From positions 1-31,977 of the IMG/VR virus record IMGVR_UViG_3300030060_003830: a stretch of DNA of 31,977 nt. The stretch is one strand, 5' to 3'. The translations under genes were made by a program, and so were the position numbers. The notes beneath the pieces were generated by a model, which did not search any database, was not told the DNA's origin, and worked only from the letters and a program-made list of their open reading frames with translations. This DNA comes from a virus. Shown one piece after another: positions 7,167 to 17,466 of the stretch (position 1 is the stretch's first letter; each line of letters begins with the position of its first letter).

Positions 7167-7763
7167 ATGTCTTCTGTTGTTGATATTTGTAATGAAGCTA
7201 TGGACTTACTTGGGGCTGCAACAATTACTTCCCTTGATGAAAACTCCAAAGAAGCAAAACTCTGCAATCGAAGATTTACTACCGTAAGAGACCAAGTATT
7301 ACGCTCTCACCCTTGGAACTCAGCCATACGCAGAGCAACCCTTGCCAAAGACTCCGCTACACCAGCGTTTGGATTTATCAATCAGTTTTCACTTCCTACT
7401 GACCCATTTTGTTTGCGTGTATTATCGTTCTTTACCGATAGCATCAATCAGGACATCGCTGCTTATGAAACACAGGTTATGTTTAAGATTGAAGGCAGAA
7501 AAGTATTATCAGATGAAACAGCCTGTAAGATTATTTATGTTGCACGAGTTACTGATACAGAAGAATATGATAGTCTTCTTTCTAGCACGATTGCACACAA
7601 ATTAGCATCGGAAGTTGCCTATGCCATAACAGGAAGTGCATCGCTATCCGGTCAGATATTTCAGTTATATCAAGCACGATTATCCGAAGCCAAAGCTATG
7701 GATGCGATGGAAGGTGTACCAGATAGATTAACATCGAGCGAGTTTATTGACGTAAGAGTGTAA
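7167..7763 (+). CDS. Tail tubular protein A (T7 gp11-like)
   Basis: This 198-residue protein forms the upper ring of the short tail, attached to the portal. The N-terminus VDICNEAMDLLGAATITSLD is characteristic of the family. It is followed by the conserved SHPWNSAIRRATLAK segment (about residues 47-61) and the FSLPTDPFCLRVL motif (about 73-86). The length matches T7 gp11 (about 196). AAAGAGGTAGA provides the ribosome binding site. It is separated by one base from tail tube B, which assembles on it. Confidence 0.92.
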   Translation: MSSVVDICNEAMDLLGAATITSLDENSKEAKLCNRRFTTVRDQVLRSHPWNSAIRRATLAKDSATPAFGFINQFSLPTDPFCLRVLSFFTDSINQDIAAYETQVMFKIEGRKVLSDETACKIIYVARVTDTEEYDSLLSSTIAHKLASEVAYAITGSASLSGQIFQLYQARLSEAKAMDAMEGVPDRLTSSEFIDVRV

Positions 7764-7764
7764 T

Positions 7765-10700
7765 ATGGCACGAGTATCAACGATTGTTACCAACTTCCAA
7801 TCCGGTGAGCTAACACCCAGATTAGAAGGAAGAGTTGATTTACAAAAATATAATGCAGGGGTGCAAACCTTGCAAAACATGGTGGTCTTTCCTCAAGGTG
7901 GTATAACTCGAAGAACCGGAAGTTATTATGTTCATTCATCCAAAGATGGTGGTGAAGTGCGACTCGTAAACTTTGAGTTTGGTGCAGATACAGCATCTGA
8001 AGAGCCTGTATCCTATGTATTGGAGTTTGGTCTAAACTACATTCGTTTTTACAATGATGAGGAAATACTTACTGAAGCAACAAAATCCATAACCGGAATC
8101 ACAGCAGCAAACCCAGCGGTGGTTACATCGTCTTCTCACGGCTATAGCGATGGCGATAGAGTGTTTATCAAAGGGATTGTTGGAATGACGGAACTTAATA
8201 ACAGAGAGTTTACCGTTGCAAATAAAACAACCAATACATTTGAATTATCAGGTATCAATAGCTCTGCTTTTACAGCGTATTCTTCCGGTGGTACATCTGG
8301 CAAAATCGTTGAGATAACCACTACCTATACCGTAGCACAGGTAAAAGAATTGACGTTTGCACAATCCGCAGATGTGATGTTTATTGCCCATCGCAGTCAT
8401 GCACCAGCACAACTTACACGAACAACGGCTACGTCTTTTACATTAGAAGATGTAGATTTTGTAGATGGCCCATATGAAGACGAGAATATTGGAACAACAA
8501 CGATTACATCGGACGCAAACACAGGAACAGTTACATTAACAGCTTCGGCTGATTTATTTGCATCATCAGATGTAGGTTCTTTGTTTCGATTCAGAGATAT
8601 TGTTGAAGTACAACATGATGCGTGGGCAACAGGAGATACCTATTCACAGAATGATTTAGTACGACATAATGGTAATGTATATAAGAAAACAGATGCAGGA
8701 AGTGGAGAATCTACAGGAGCGCAAGCACCTGTTCATACATCTGGCTCAGAAGTATACGGCAATCATACATGGCAGTTTCAGCATAGTGGCACAGGATTTG
8801 TAAAAATCACAGCGGTAGCAAGTGCTACATCAGCAACGGCCGTGGTGCAAAATAATTCGGTCAATGGAAATATCAATACACTTGTCTTACCAAAAAATGC
8901 AACAGATGGAACAACGCGTTGGTCACGAGGGGCATTTAGCAGTCGAAACGGGTTTCCAAGAGCCGTAGCATTTTATGAAGAAAGATTGTTTTTTGCTGGT
9001 ACAACCGCACAGCCACAGAGTATTTTTGGTTCTGTAACAGATGATTTTACCAATCATAGTCCTGGCACAAATGATGATGATGCCATTAATGTTACGATTG
9101 CATCTGACCAAGTAAATGTTATCAAGCACATGATACCAGGACGATTCTTGCAAATCCTTACTACAAGCGCAGAGTTTACCTTATCAGGTGGTACGCAAGG
9201 GGCTGCGGTGACTCCCACATCGGTAAATGTCTTACGAGAAACCACATTTGGCGTATCAAATGTGCGTCCACTTCGAGCAGGAGCAAGCACAATACTGGTG
9301 CAAAAAAGTGGTGAGAAAGTAAAAGAAGTTACTTTTGATTTGAATACGGATGGACTGGTGGGAAGAGACTTAACGATATTAGGAGAACATCTTGCCAAAG
9401 GTGGTTTGGTGGATATGGTATGGCAGCAAGAGCCAGAATTGATTTTATGGTTCGTGCGCTCTGATGGTGTTTTGATAGGTCTTAGTTATGACCCTGCAAA
9501 CAATACAGTTGGATGGCATCAGCATCCGTTTGGAAACTCAGGGGTTGTTGAGAGTGTTACATCCATACCAAGTGGAACAGAAGACCAAGTATATTTATCA
9601 GTAAAGCGCACCATCAATAGTTCTACGGTACGACATATTGTGTATCTCAAATCATTTAATTTTGAGCAAAAAATACGAAATGTTTTCTTTTTGGATTCAG
9701 GGGTTACGTTTCAGAATACTGCTAAGACGATTACAGGTGTGTCCCTGTCAACCGACCAAGTAAGTAGTGTAACAATAGACCATCAAACTGTCACCATCAC
9801 ATCTTCTTCACATGGATTTAGTAACGGTGATGATGTTGTTATCAATGATGTCGTTGGTATGACAGAACTGAATGGCGATAGTTTTACAGTATTCAACTCA
9901 CAAACTAATACCTTTGAGTTGGCAAACCCAGCGACTAAAAGCATAAAATCAATCAGCAAAGCAAACCCTGCAAATATCAATATTGATAATCATGGTTTTG
10001 CAACCAATGACCAAGTCGCTATTTTTGATATCGTAGGTATGACAACGGTCAATAATACAGGGGTTATTGTTACAAAAGTGGATGATAATAATTTTACTAT
10101 CAATGTTGATTTGAGTTCAGCAAGTGGTTTTCCAGCAGCAAAAGTAAATAATGGAAGTGGTATTAGTAGTGGTTCTACGGTTATTGATATTGATAATGTA
10201 TCAGGTACAATATCAACAGGCATGGTGGTAACAGGCACAAACATAGCTTCTGGAACAACCGTTGTCGCATTAGCTGGGCAAACCAAAATTACCTTATCTA
10301 CTGGCACAACAGGAGCAATAGCCGATGATGCAGATTTAGTGTTCTTGCCGAATAGTGGTGTGGTGCGTAAGGCAACCAATGGAACACCTTTTACAACTTA
10401 CATATCAGGTGGTGAAGTTCGCAAGAAAATATCGTCTATTACAGGAGTCAATCATTTAGAAGGTGAAACGGTTGCAGTCTTAGTAGATGGAGCAAGCCAT
10501 GCTGACAAGACTGTAACAAATGGTAACATTACGTTAGATAGAAGTGGTGGTGTCATTCATGTTGGATATAATTATGACTCATTGGTAGAAACCTTGCGTA
10601 TGGAAGCTGGTGCTGATGATGGCATATCACAAGGAAAAATAAAACGAATACATGGTGTAACAGCACGATTTATTGATACAGTAGGAGCAGAAACAGGACC

Positions 10701-10902
10701 AGACTTAAATAATCTTGACCGAATGCCATTTCGTGATAGTAGTATGGCTATGGATGGTCCCATACCTTTATTTAGTGGTGATAAGGAAATATTCTTTCCA
10801 TCTGGATATGATAATGATGCTCAAGTCATTATACGACAAAACCAGCCGTTGCCTATGACGATACTGGCAATTATGAGAAGGTCTAATACATTCGATGCTT
10901 AA
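7765..10902 (+). CDS. Tail tubular protein B (T7 gp12-like, enlarged)
   Basis: This 1045-residue nozzle protein is longer than T7 gp12 (about 794). The N-terminus is diagnostic of the family (TNFQSGELTPRLEGRVDLQK and GGITRRTGS). The central part carries FFAGTTAQPQSIFGS and the C-terminus LPMTILAIMRRSN. The extra length comes partly from three modules of the pattern SSHG-x-GD-GMTELN-F: residues about 113-177, 670-718 and 730-780. These resemble the small FCCH-type beta domain found in many marine phage tail proteins. It also contains a Thr/Ser/Gly-rich stretch (about 790-860). It follows tail tube A by one base and overlaps the next gene by eight. Confidence 0.9.
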   Translation: MARVSTIVTNFQSGELTPRLEGRVDLQKYNAGVQTLQNMVVFPQGGITRRTGSYYVHSSKDGGEVRLVNFEFGADTASEEPVSYVLEFGLNYIRFYNDEEILTEATKSITGITAANPAVVTSSSHGYSDGDRVFIKGIVGMTELNNREFTVANKTTNTFELSGINSSAFTAYSSGGTSGKIVEITTTYTVAQVKELTFAQSADVMFIAHRSHAPAQLTRTTATSFTLEDVDFVDGPYEDENIGTTTITSDANTGTVTLTASADLFASSDVGSLFRFRDIVEVQHDAWATGDTYSQNDLVRHNGNVYKKTDAGSGESTGAQAPVHTSGSEVYGNHTWQFQHSGTGFVKITAVASATSATAVVQNNSVNGNINTLVLPKNATDGTTRWSRGAFSSRNGFPRAVAFYEERLFFAGTTAQPQSIFGSVTDDFTNHSPGTNDDDAINVTIASDQVNVIKHMIPGRFLQILTTSAEFTLSGGTQGAAVTPTSVNVLRETTFGVSNVRPLRAGASTILVQKSGEKVKEVTFDLNTDGLVGRDLTILGEHLAKGGLVDMVWQQEPELILWFVRSDGVLIGLSYDPANNTVGWHQHPFGNSGVVESVTSIPSGTEDQVYLSVKRTINSSTVRHIVYLKSFNFEQKIRNVFFLDSGVTFQNTAKTITGVSLSTDQVSSVTIDHQTVTITSSSHGFSNGDDVVINDVVGMTELNGDSFTVFNSQTNTFELANPATKSIKSISKANPANINIDNHGFATNDQVAIFDIVGMTTVNNTGVIVTKVDDNNFTINVDLSSASGFPAAKVNNGSGISSGSTVIDIDNVSGTISTGMVVTGTNIASGTTVVALAGQTKITLSTGTTGAIADDADLVFLPNSGVVRKATNGTPFTTYISGGEVRKKISSITGVNHLEGETVAVLVDGASHADKTVTNGNITLDRSGGVIHVGYNYDSLVETLRMEAGADDGISQGKIKRIHGVTARFIDTVGAETGPDLNNLDRMPFRDSSMAMDGPIPLFSGDKEIFFPSGYDNDAQVIIRQNQPLPMTILAIMRRSNTFDA

Positions 10903-11317
10903 ATTAAGAACTTTTGATAAAAAAGATATTGAAAACATAGATTTAGACTTTGTTATTGAAAAACAACATAAAGATGCATTTGTTGCACCAGACCAGGTGC
11001 ATGGTTATACATTGACCGACGATGGTGTGATATTAGGCATGGGCGGTATTCACAAGATGTGGGGTAAAGTTGCAGAGGGTTGGTTTTTTATATCAAAGCA
11101 AGGTAAGATAAAATACAAGTCAGTAGTAAAACACACCTATTATATGTTTGATGTGATTGAAACAGAGAATGAATTGGATAGAATACAGGCAAGTGTTTCA
11201 GCAGATGACCCAACAGCCATACGATTTGCGCGATGGTTGGGGTTTGAAAATGAGGGTTTGATGAGACAATATGGTGTAGATGGCGGTGATTATTACCGCA
11301 TGGCGAGGATAAAGTAA
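10895..11317 (+). CDS. GNAT-like internal virion protein A (T7 gp13-like)
   Basis: This 140-residue protein has the C-terminal GNAT acetyltransferase signature (SADDPTAIRFARWLGFENEG, about residues 109-128) and a plausible beta-strand core (GVILGMGGIHKMWGKVAEGW). Proteins of this fold occupy the gp13 position between tail tube B and gp14 in T7-like phages, where they act in virion assembly. An acetyltransferase activity is not proven here. The start overlaps the upstream stop by eight bases and the end overlaps gp14-like by one base, so co-translation is likely. Confidence 0.75.
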   Translation: MLKLRTFDKKDIENIDLDFVIEKQHKDAFVAPDQVHGYTLTDDGVILGMGGIHKMWGKVAEGWFFISKQGKIKYKSVVKHTYYMFDVIETENELDRIQASVSADDPTAIRFARWLGFENEGLMRQYGVDGGDYYRMARIK

Positions 11318-11790
11318 TGCCTGATGGTGGATTAACAGCATTAGCCGTAGGTGGTCAGGTTCTTGGCGGTATCATGGGTTCAAAGGGAAACCAAGCTGCT
11401 GCTCGTGCTGCGGAACAAGTAGCTGAATTTAATGCACAGGTTGCTGAAAACGAAGCAATCCTTTTACAAAGGCAGAAAAGAGAAGAAGAAGCTGCGCTCA
11501 GAAGACAGTCTGATAGGCTTATTAGCACACAAAGAGTGGCAACAGCCAAGTCTAGCATACAAATGTCAGGCAGTCCATTACAGGCTTTAGCCGATGCTTA
11601 TTTCAACACAGAAAAAGATGCAGCACGAATACAATATGCCTCGAGTATTCAGCAGATGCAAAAAGAATCGGAAGCAAGATTGGCACGTTTAGAAGGACAA
11701 GCAACAGCGCAAGCACTTAGAATACAAGCACAACAATCATTGCTTGGTGGATTTACCGATGCAGCAGCAACAGGAGCAAGTTTAGTCTGA
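11317..11790 (+). CDS. Internal virion protein B (T7 gp14-like)
   Basis: This 157-residue protein has a Gly/Ala-rich N-terminus that could insert into a membrane (LTALAVGGQVLGGIMGSKG). A long Ala/Gln/Arg-rich helix (about 24-140) follows, with the recurrent family segment RQSDRLISTQRVATAKSSIQ and MSGSPL. T7 gp14 is ejected with gp15 and gp16 and forms the outer-membrane part of the DNA ejection channel; the same role is inferred here. Coupled to both neighbours by one-base overlaps. Confidence 0.82.
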   Translation: MPDGGLTALAVGGQVLGGIMGSKGNQAAARAAEQVAEFNAQVAENEAILLQRQKREEEAALRRQSDRLISTQRVATAKSSIQMSGSPLQALADAYFNTEKDAARIQYASSIQQMQKESEARLARLEGQATAQALRIQAQQSLLGGFTDAAATGASLV

Positions 11791-13667
11791 TGCCCAGAAT
11801 ACCATTATACAATCAAGGAACAGGGCCAACACAAGGATTAGCTGCTGGTCAGTTATCACCACGAGCAAGTATAAATGCTTTTACTGCGCCTGGTAGGGCA
11901 TTTGCTAATTATCAGAAAACATTTGGGGATGCCAGTAAAGTTGCAACTAATTTTGCATTGGCTGAACAAGAAAGAGAAGATGTTGCAATTAACTCTAAAG
12001 TGATGGCAGAAGCGACAGAAAAATTAAATGTAGCTCAATTACAGGCATCAAATAAAGATACGACTATAGACGAAGGAAACAGGTCATTTGAAGAAGCATC
12101 TGCTGGAATTATTGATAATGTAAAAAATAGTGGTTATGGTAAAAGAAGAGAAGCAATGCTTGTAAATAATTTAAACAAGTTGCTTTTGAAATCAAAATTA
12201 ACTTTTCAGCAAAATGCCTTTAATAATGGTAACAAAATTGCTTTAAGTAATTACAATAATTCTTATTTAAAAAATTTAGAGTCATTAAATGGAATGAACC
12301 CAAATTCATTTGAATGGTTAACTACAACAGAATCAATGTTAGCTGATAACCGAGTAGCACTTCAAAGTGGAATCGCAACTAATAATACAGAAGGTTCAAT
12401 TCAATCAGATATAAATAAAATAAAAAGAAACAATACAAGGTTAAGTTTATCAGAATCAATTAGAGATGCAAAATCATTAGAAATATTGGAAAGCATTAAA
12501 AAAAGAGTTTCGCAAGAAATTTCTAATGCGTCAGACGCATCTGTTCTTAACAACCTAATTGATGAACAAGAAACTGAAATTAAAAACAATAATATAGCTT
12601 TTGTTTCAAACTTTATTGATTCAACTAACATTGATGATGAATTTTTAACAATTCAAAATTTAGAGGATGACTTTAATAAAGCAAAGCAAGGAAACTTTGG
12701 GGAAGATAGTGTTAGGCAAGAAATATGGGATAAATCAAGTGAATCGGAAAGAAAAGTAATTGTAAATAGTATGCAAGCTAATTTAAACCAAGCAAAAAGA
12801 AATTTCACTTTTTTACAAAGGCAAAACGAATTGACAATCAACGCAGCAAACGATGATTTGCTTGTAGAAAATTTACAAAAAGCTAGAGATTTAGGTATTA
12901 ATTTTGAAGAAGTTAATAATTTACCGTTTCAAGGGGCGCAAGGAGAGCAGTATAGAGAACAGCTTGCTACGGTTATTCAAAACAGATTAGTTGGTGCAGA
13001 AAAAACAACAGATAGTTTTTTAGCGACCAAAGCAATAGTTCAAAAAATACAATTAGGACAAATTACAAGCATTACCGAAAAATTTCAAATACCTGGCATA
13101 GATGAAAAACCACTATCAATTTTAGAAAGAGAAAATATACAACTTACTTCACAAAGAGTGGATGAGTTTTTTAAATTTTTTAGGTCACAAAATAAAGAGG
13201 AACTTACAAGAAGAGAGAAAAAAATATCTGATTTTATAGATTCAAAAGAATTAGCAGTTAGAGGAAGTAGTCTACTGATTAATAAACCTACCCCAGATTC
13301 AAATGTAAGAATGGAAGTTTTTGAGGCAGCTATTAGAGAAGATATAAGAAAAGGTTTAGAAGACGGTAAAAATTTTGATGATATGTTAAATATTTTATCT
13401 CCAGATTATATATTACCGCAACAAACATTAAATAGGTTTATTCCAAGCAAAGAAGCCTTAACACAAGAAGCAAAATCATTATTTAATTTAGAAACAAATA
13501 TAAAAGGATATACAGTAGACGATGTAGCTCCACCAACTTTGCAAGAAATGGGGCTACCAGCTAACGCTACAGAAAGCCAAATTTTAAATCACCCTGAATA
13601 CCAAGCGTGGGAAAACAGTTTTAGTGGTCAAGTTTGGAAAGAGCTAACTCAAAGAGCAAATCAATGA
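11790..13667 (+). CDS. Internal virion protein C (T7 gp15-like)
   Basis: This 625-residue, largely alpha-helical protein is rich in Asn, Lys, Glu and Ile. It lies at the gp15 position between the gp14-like and gp16-like genes. The N-terminal segment LYNQGTGPTQGLAAGQLSPR, then INAFTAPGRAFANYQKTFGD, is typical of this class in marine podoviruses. It likely forms a periplasmic tube during DNA ejection. No enzymatic motif is seen. From about 11.9 kb the DNA is noticeably more AT-rich, with AGA arginine and AAT/AAA codons, than in the head and tail-tube genes. It overlaps the next gene by four bases (ATGA). Confidence 0.75.
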   Translation: MPRIPLYNQGTGPTQGLAAGQLSPRASINAFTAPGRAFANYQKTFGDASKVATNFALAEQEREDVAINSKVMAEATEKLNVAQLQASNKDTTIDEGNRSFEEASAGIIDNVKNSGYGKRREAMLVNNLNKLLLKSKLTFQQNAFNNGNKIALSNYNNSYLKNLESLNGMNPNSFEWLTTTESMLADNRVALQSGIATNNTEGSIQSDINKIKRNNTRLSLSESIRDAKSLEILESIKKRVSQEISNASDASVLNNLIDEQETEIKNNNIAFVSNFIDSTNIDDEFLTIQNLEDDFNKAKQGNFGEDSVRQEIWDKSSESERKVIVNSMQANLNQAKRNFTFLQRQNELTINAANDDLLVENLQKARDLGINFEEVNNLPFQGAQGEQYREQLATVIQNRLVGAEKTTDSFLATKAIVQKIQLGQITSITEKFQIPGIDEKPLSILERENIQLTSQRVDEFFKFFRSQNKEELTRREKKISDFIDSKELAVRGSSLLINKPTPDSNVRMEVFEAAIREDIRKGLEDGKNFDDMLNILSPDYILPQQTLNRFIPSKEALTQEAKSLFNLETNIKGYTVDDVAPPTLQEMGLPANATESQILNHPEYQAWENSFSGQVWKELTQRANQ

Positions 13668-16600
13668 GTGTTTTAGAAACAAGAAAAGCAGCTTTGTCTC
13701 ATTATGGCTTTGAAGATAAAGAAGTTGATGAGTATCTCAATGCAACTCGTGATGCGTTAACCTTTCAACAAATCAATCAAAATAGAAATGAAGATGAGGA
13801 AAATTCGGTTTATGCACCAATTAAAAATTATTGGGGCAATATTATTGAATCGGTTACAGGAACAGCTTCGAAAATTGGAGAGACAACTCAAAGAGGATTG
13901 CAGAGAATGGCAACCGATATTCAAGAGGTTGCTTCTGATATAAAGGAAGCTGCTGTTGGAGAAGAATTTCAATTTGATGAATACTGGAAAAGAGGGTTAG
14001 GCAAATCAACACTAAGTCTTGCGTTGGAATATCACGGAAACGGTGGTGTTTTAGGGGCTGATATACAAAAGTCTTTACAACCAGAGCCAGTAGATACAGG
14101 GCATCTTGAAAGAGCTATTGAAACTATGGGTACTCTTATTGGCGATATTCCTGTTGGTGCTGTGTCTGCTGGAACTACTGCGCTTCTAACAAGAAATGCT
14201 CCTGCTTCTGGTTTTGCTGCTGGGTTTGCTACCGAGGGTATGCGTCAAACATACATAGAAGCATTACAAAGAGGGCAAGTAGAAAATTTTTCAGAATGGT
14301 GGAACATATTTATAGAAAAAGGTCTCGGAGAAGCAATTAAATCAGGGATTGTTACAGGTGCTGGTGTTGCTGCTCCTGGTATTGTTTCAAAATTAGGAAA
14401 TGAGTCTGCTCTTGTAAAATATGGTACTCAATATGGAGTTTTTTCCTCTCTTGGACCTTTTCTAGAAGGAAGATTACCTACAAAAGATGAATTGATTAAT
14501 GTAGGTTTAGTAATGGCAGGTTTAGGCGGAACAGCCATAACAGCAAAAAAAGGAACTGATATGATTATGAATCGTGTTGGTTCATCAAATAAAACAACAA
14601 CAGAAGTTTTAGAAGAAGTAGCTAAAAGTCCTGATATGTTAGAAGATGCTTTAAGTAACAACATTACAGATTTTAGAAAACCTATCGCTGATGGAGACAA
14701 AGCAGAAGCTAGTTTTGCTGGAGCAAAAGCACCAACAAAAAAACCAGATATAGAACAACAAAGACAAGACAAGAATTTAGAAGAACTAAATGAAAATCTT
14801 ATTAGTGATAATCAAGCAATACAAAATGTTGCTAACACAATATCCAATAGCAAAAAAACTTCTCCATTATTAGGCAGTTTAGTAGATATAAAAAATAGAG
14901 CTGTTACACAGTATCTTGATAGATTACATCCAGCGTTTTTAGCAGAACAAGCAATAAAAAATAGTGGTGGTAAACTTAATGAAGCGATTACTGCCTATCA
15001 ACAAATAAGAATACAGCCTGGTCAAGTTGGCAAATCAGTATCTTTTTTAAGTACGGGCACTTTTAAATTTAATACGCCAACAAAAAATACAGGCAAAAGT
15101 CTTTCACAAATATTTAAAAATTACACTCCTAAAATGATGAAAGAATGGGATGTGTATGCAAAATCTAAAAGAGCTATTGAAAGAGATGCAAAAGGATTAG
15201 AAACAGGTGTAGACATACCTTCAGCACGACAAGCGGTAAACGCTTTAGAAAAAAAACATGGCAAAGTATTTCAAGACTACCTTAAATTTCAGGAAAGTGT
15301 TTTAGATTACATGGTAGATTCTGGAATGACTTCAAAAAATACTGCTGTTGCTTTTCGTGAAGCAAGTAAAGATTATGTACCGTTTGCAAGAGATATTGAA
15401 ACAAATGCTACTGGTGCTTTTTCATCAAATATAATGAACCCATACAAAGCATTTAAAGGTGGAACACAAAAAACCTTTAGCCCTAGTGAAACAATATTTA
15501 TGAACACATTGAGTCAAATAACATCAGCAGAAAGAAATTTTTCTCAAGTAAAGTTTATTGAACTTATTGAAGCCAATCCAACTGTTTTTCCTAACATTAA
15601 AAAATCAGTTGCTAGAGCAAAAGAAACAAGGCTGAAAAAAGAAGAACTTGAAAAAGTGGTAGATGACCCTGCTTCATTAAAAGATGAAGTGATAGATGGA
15701 TTTTCTGTTTTTAGAAGAGATGGTCATCAATTATCCGATAGTGAAATTGTTATTTTTAGAAAAGGCAAAAGAGAAGTTTGGGAAGTTGGAGAAGATTTAG
15801 CTCAAATGTTTAAAGAAGCATCAAGGGAAGAAGCTAACTTATTGATTAAAATAGCAGAACCTTTTTCAAAAACATTGCGATTAGGCGCAACATTAGCCCC
15901 AGATTTTGTTGCTAGAAATTTTAGCAGAGACACGATTTCTGCTGCTATATTAAGTAATAATCAATTTCTTCCGATGTTTCACTCATTGTCAGGTTTTAAA
16001 TCGCTTATCTTCAAAGGCGATAAAATGTATGAAAATTTTGTTAAATCAGGTGCTATGCAATCAATGTTTATAAGTATGGACAGAAATTACTTTGCCCAAA
16101 ATATGAAACAATTTATGCAAGCAGAAAAAATGCGTAATGTGATAACAAATCCGTTGGAATGGTTGCGTGTTACAGCCGAATTATTTGAAACTTCTTCAAG
16201 ACTAGGAGAGTTTAAGCTTTCATATAATAAACTTAGAAGAAATCAAAATTTGACAGACAAAGAAATACTTGAGGGTTCTGGTTTTGCAGGAAGAGATGTA
16301 ACACTTGATTTTGGCAGAATGGGTACAAAGGTTGCTGGTTGGAATAGAATAAATGCTTTTTTAAATGCAACTATTCAAGGTCATGTAAAAGTATATGAAG
16401 CATTTAAACGAAATCCTGCAAGAACATCTACAAAAATAAGTGCTTATATAGTTGCACCAAGTATTTTATTGTGGTTGCAAAATCACGATGACCCTAGATA
16501 TAAAATTATACCTCGTTGGCAAAAAGATTTATTTTGGATTTTTATTGTAGGAGACGGTACAGTTGAAGATGGTGATTATATTGCTTGGAGAATACCAAAA

Positions 16601-17407
16601 CCATTTGGTCTTGGAATAGTATTTGGAACAGGCACAGAAAGAATGTTAGACCATTTTGTTGGTCAAGACCCTGTTGCTATGAAAAAATTTGTAGATGAAC
16701 AAATGGGTGGATTTAGTTCTTTAACAGGATTAATACCAGATGTATTAAGACCACCCATTGAACTTTTTACAAATACCAGTTTTTTTACAAAAAAACCTAT
16801 TGTTCCAAGATACCTTGAAAAAGTTTTGCCAGAATATCAATATACAGAATATACAAGTGAAACAGGAAAGCTGGTGGGCAAATGGCTATCAGAAACAACG
16901 AATGGAACTATGGGAAGTCCAGCAAGTTTTGACCATCTTATGAGTTCTTGGACAGGTACTTTAGGAAGATATGCTCTTGAATTTAGTGATTATTTATTGA
17001 AAAAGTTTGATGTGGTAGATACGCCTGAGAAACCTTTAGACACATTAGCTGATGTTCCTTTTATTAAGGCTTTTGTTGTTAGAAATCCTACTGGTGGCTC
17101 AGAGCAAGTTGAAAGATTCTACGACTATTACAATAAAGTATCTACTCAATTAGAAACAATCGATAAACTTTTAAAAGAAAACAACTTAAAAGAAGCTAAA
17201 AAAGTACAGGGCAAAATAAATTTAAATTTATTGCCATTGGTTGAAATGCAAAAAGTTATTTCAGCACAGTCAAAATATATTAAAGCAATATATAATTCAG
17301 ACATGACACCAGCAGAAAAAAGACAAGCAATAGATGAAATTTACAGGGCAATGATTACTGTTGCTTCAGCAGGGGTATCTTTGGCTGAAGAAACAAAAAA
17401 TGAATAA
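13664..17407 (+). CDS. Large internal virion protein D (T7 gp16-like position)
   Basis: This 1247-residue protein is the largest in the window. The ATG at 13664 overlaps the upstream stop as ATGA and is preferred over an in-frame ATG 30 bases earlier. I see no lytic transglycosylase motif at the N-terminus, where T7 gp16 carries one. Residues about 180-240 are Gly/Ala-rich and possibly membrane-active (PVGAVSAGTTALLTRNAPAS). The region LAPDFVARNFSRDTISAAIL (about 744-763) through QGHVKVYEAFKRNP and GTERMLDHFVG (to about 1010) resembles the LPD38 domain of large polyvalent phage proteins. It probably travels in the head and is injected with the DNA. AT-rich like its upstream partner. Confidence 0.78.
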   Translation: MSVLETRKAALSHYGFEDKEVDEYLNATRDALTFQQINQNRNEDEENSVYAPIKNYWGNIIESVTGTASKIGETTQRGLQRMATDIQEVASDIKEAAVGEEFQFDEYWKRGLGKSTLSLALEYHGNGGVLGADIQKSLQPEPVDTGHLERAIETMGTLIGDIPVGAVSAGTTALLTRNAPASGFAAGFATEGMRQTYIEALQRGQVENFSEWWNIFIEKGLGEAIKSGIVTGAGVAAPGIVSKLGNESALVKYGTQYGVFSSLGPFLEGRLPTKDELINVGLVMAGLGGTAITAKKGTDMIMNRVGSSNKTTTEVLEEVAKSPDMLEDALSNNITDFRKPIADGDKAEASFAGAKAPTKKPDIEQQRQDKNLEELNENLISDNQAIQNVANTISNSKKTSPLLGSLVDIKNRAVTQYLDRLHPAFLAEQAIKNSGGKLNEAITAYQQIRIQPGQVGKSVSFLSTGTFKFNTPTKNTGKSLSQIFKNYTPKMMKEWDVYAKSKRAIERDAKGLETGVDIPSARQAVNALEKKHGKVFQDYLKFQESVLDYMVDSGMTSKNTAVAFREASKDYVPFARDIETNATGAFSSNIMNPYKAFKGGTQKTFSPSETIFMNTLSQITSAERNFSQVKFIELIEANPTVFPNIKKSVARAKETRLKKEELEKVVDDPASLKDEVIDGFSVFRRDGHQLSDSEIVIFRKGKREVWEVGEDLAQMFKEASREEANLLIKIAEPFSKTLRLGATLAPDFVARNFSRDTISAAILSNNQFLPMFHSLSGFKSLIFKGDKMYENFVKSGAMQSMFISMDRNYFAQNMKQFMQAEKMRNVITNPLEWLRVTAELFETSSRLGEFKLSYNKLRRNQNLTDKEILEGSGFAGRDVTLDFGRMGTKVAGWNRINAFLNATIQGHVKVYEAFKRNPARTSTKISAYIVAPSILLWLQNHDDPRYKIIPRWQKDLFWIFIVGDGTVEDGDYIAWRIPKPFGLGIVFGTGTERMLDHFVGQDPVAMKKFVDEQMGGFSSLTGLIPDVLRPPIELFTNTSFFTKKPIVPRYLEKVLPEYQYTEYTSETGKLVGKWLSETTNGTMGSPASFDHLMSSWTGTLGRYALEFSDYLLKKFDVVDTPEKPLDTLADVPFIKAFVVRNPTGGSEQVERFYDYYNKVSTQLETIDKLLKENNLKEAKKVQGKINLNLLPLVEMQKVISAQSKYIKAIYNSDMTPAEKRQAIDEIYRAMITVASAGVSLAEETKNE

Positions 17408-17466
17408 ATTACTTTAACTTTATTGAAACATAAAAATAAGGTATAAGAAAGTAAGTAGGAGTAGAT

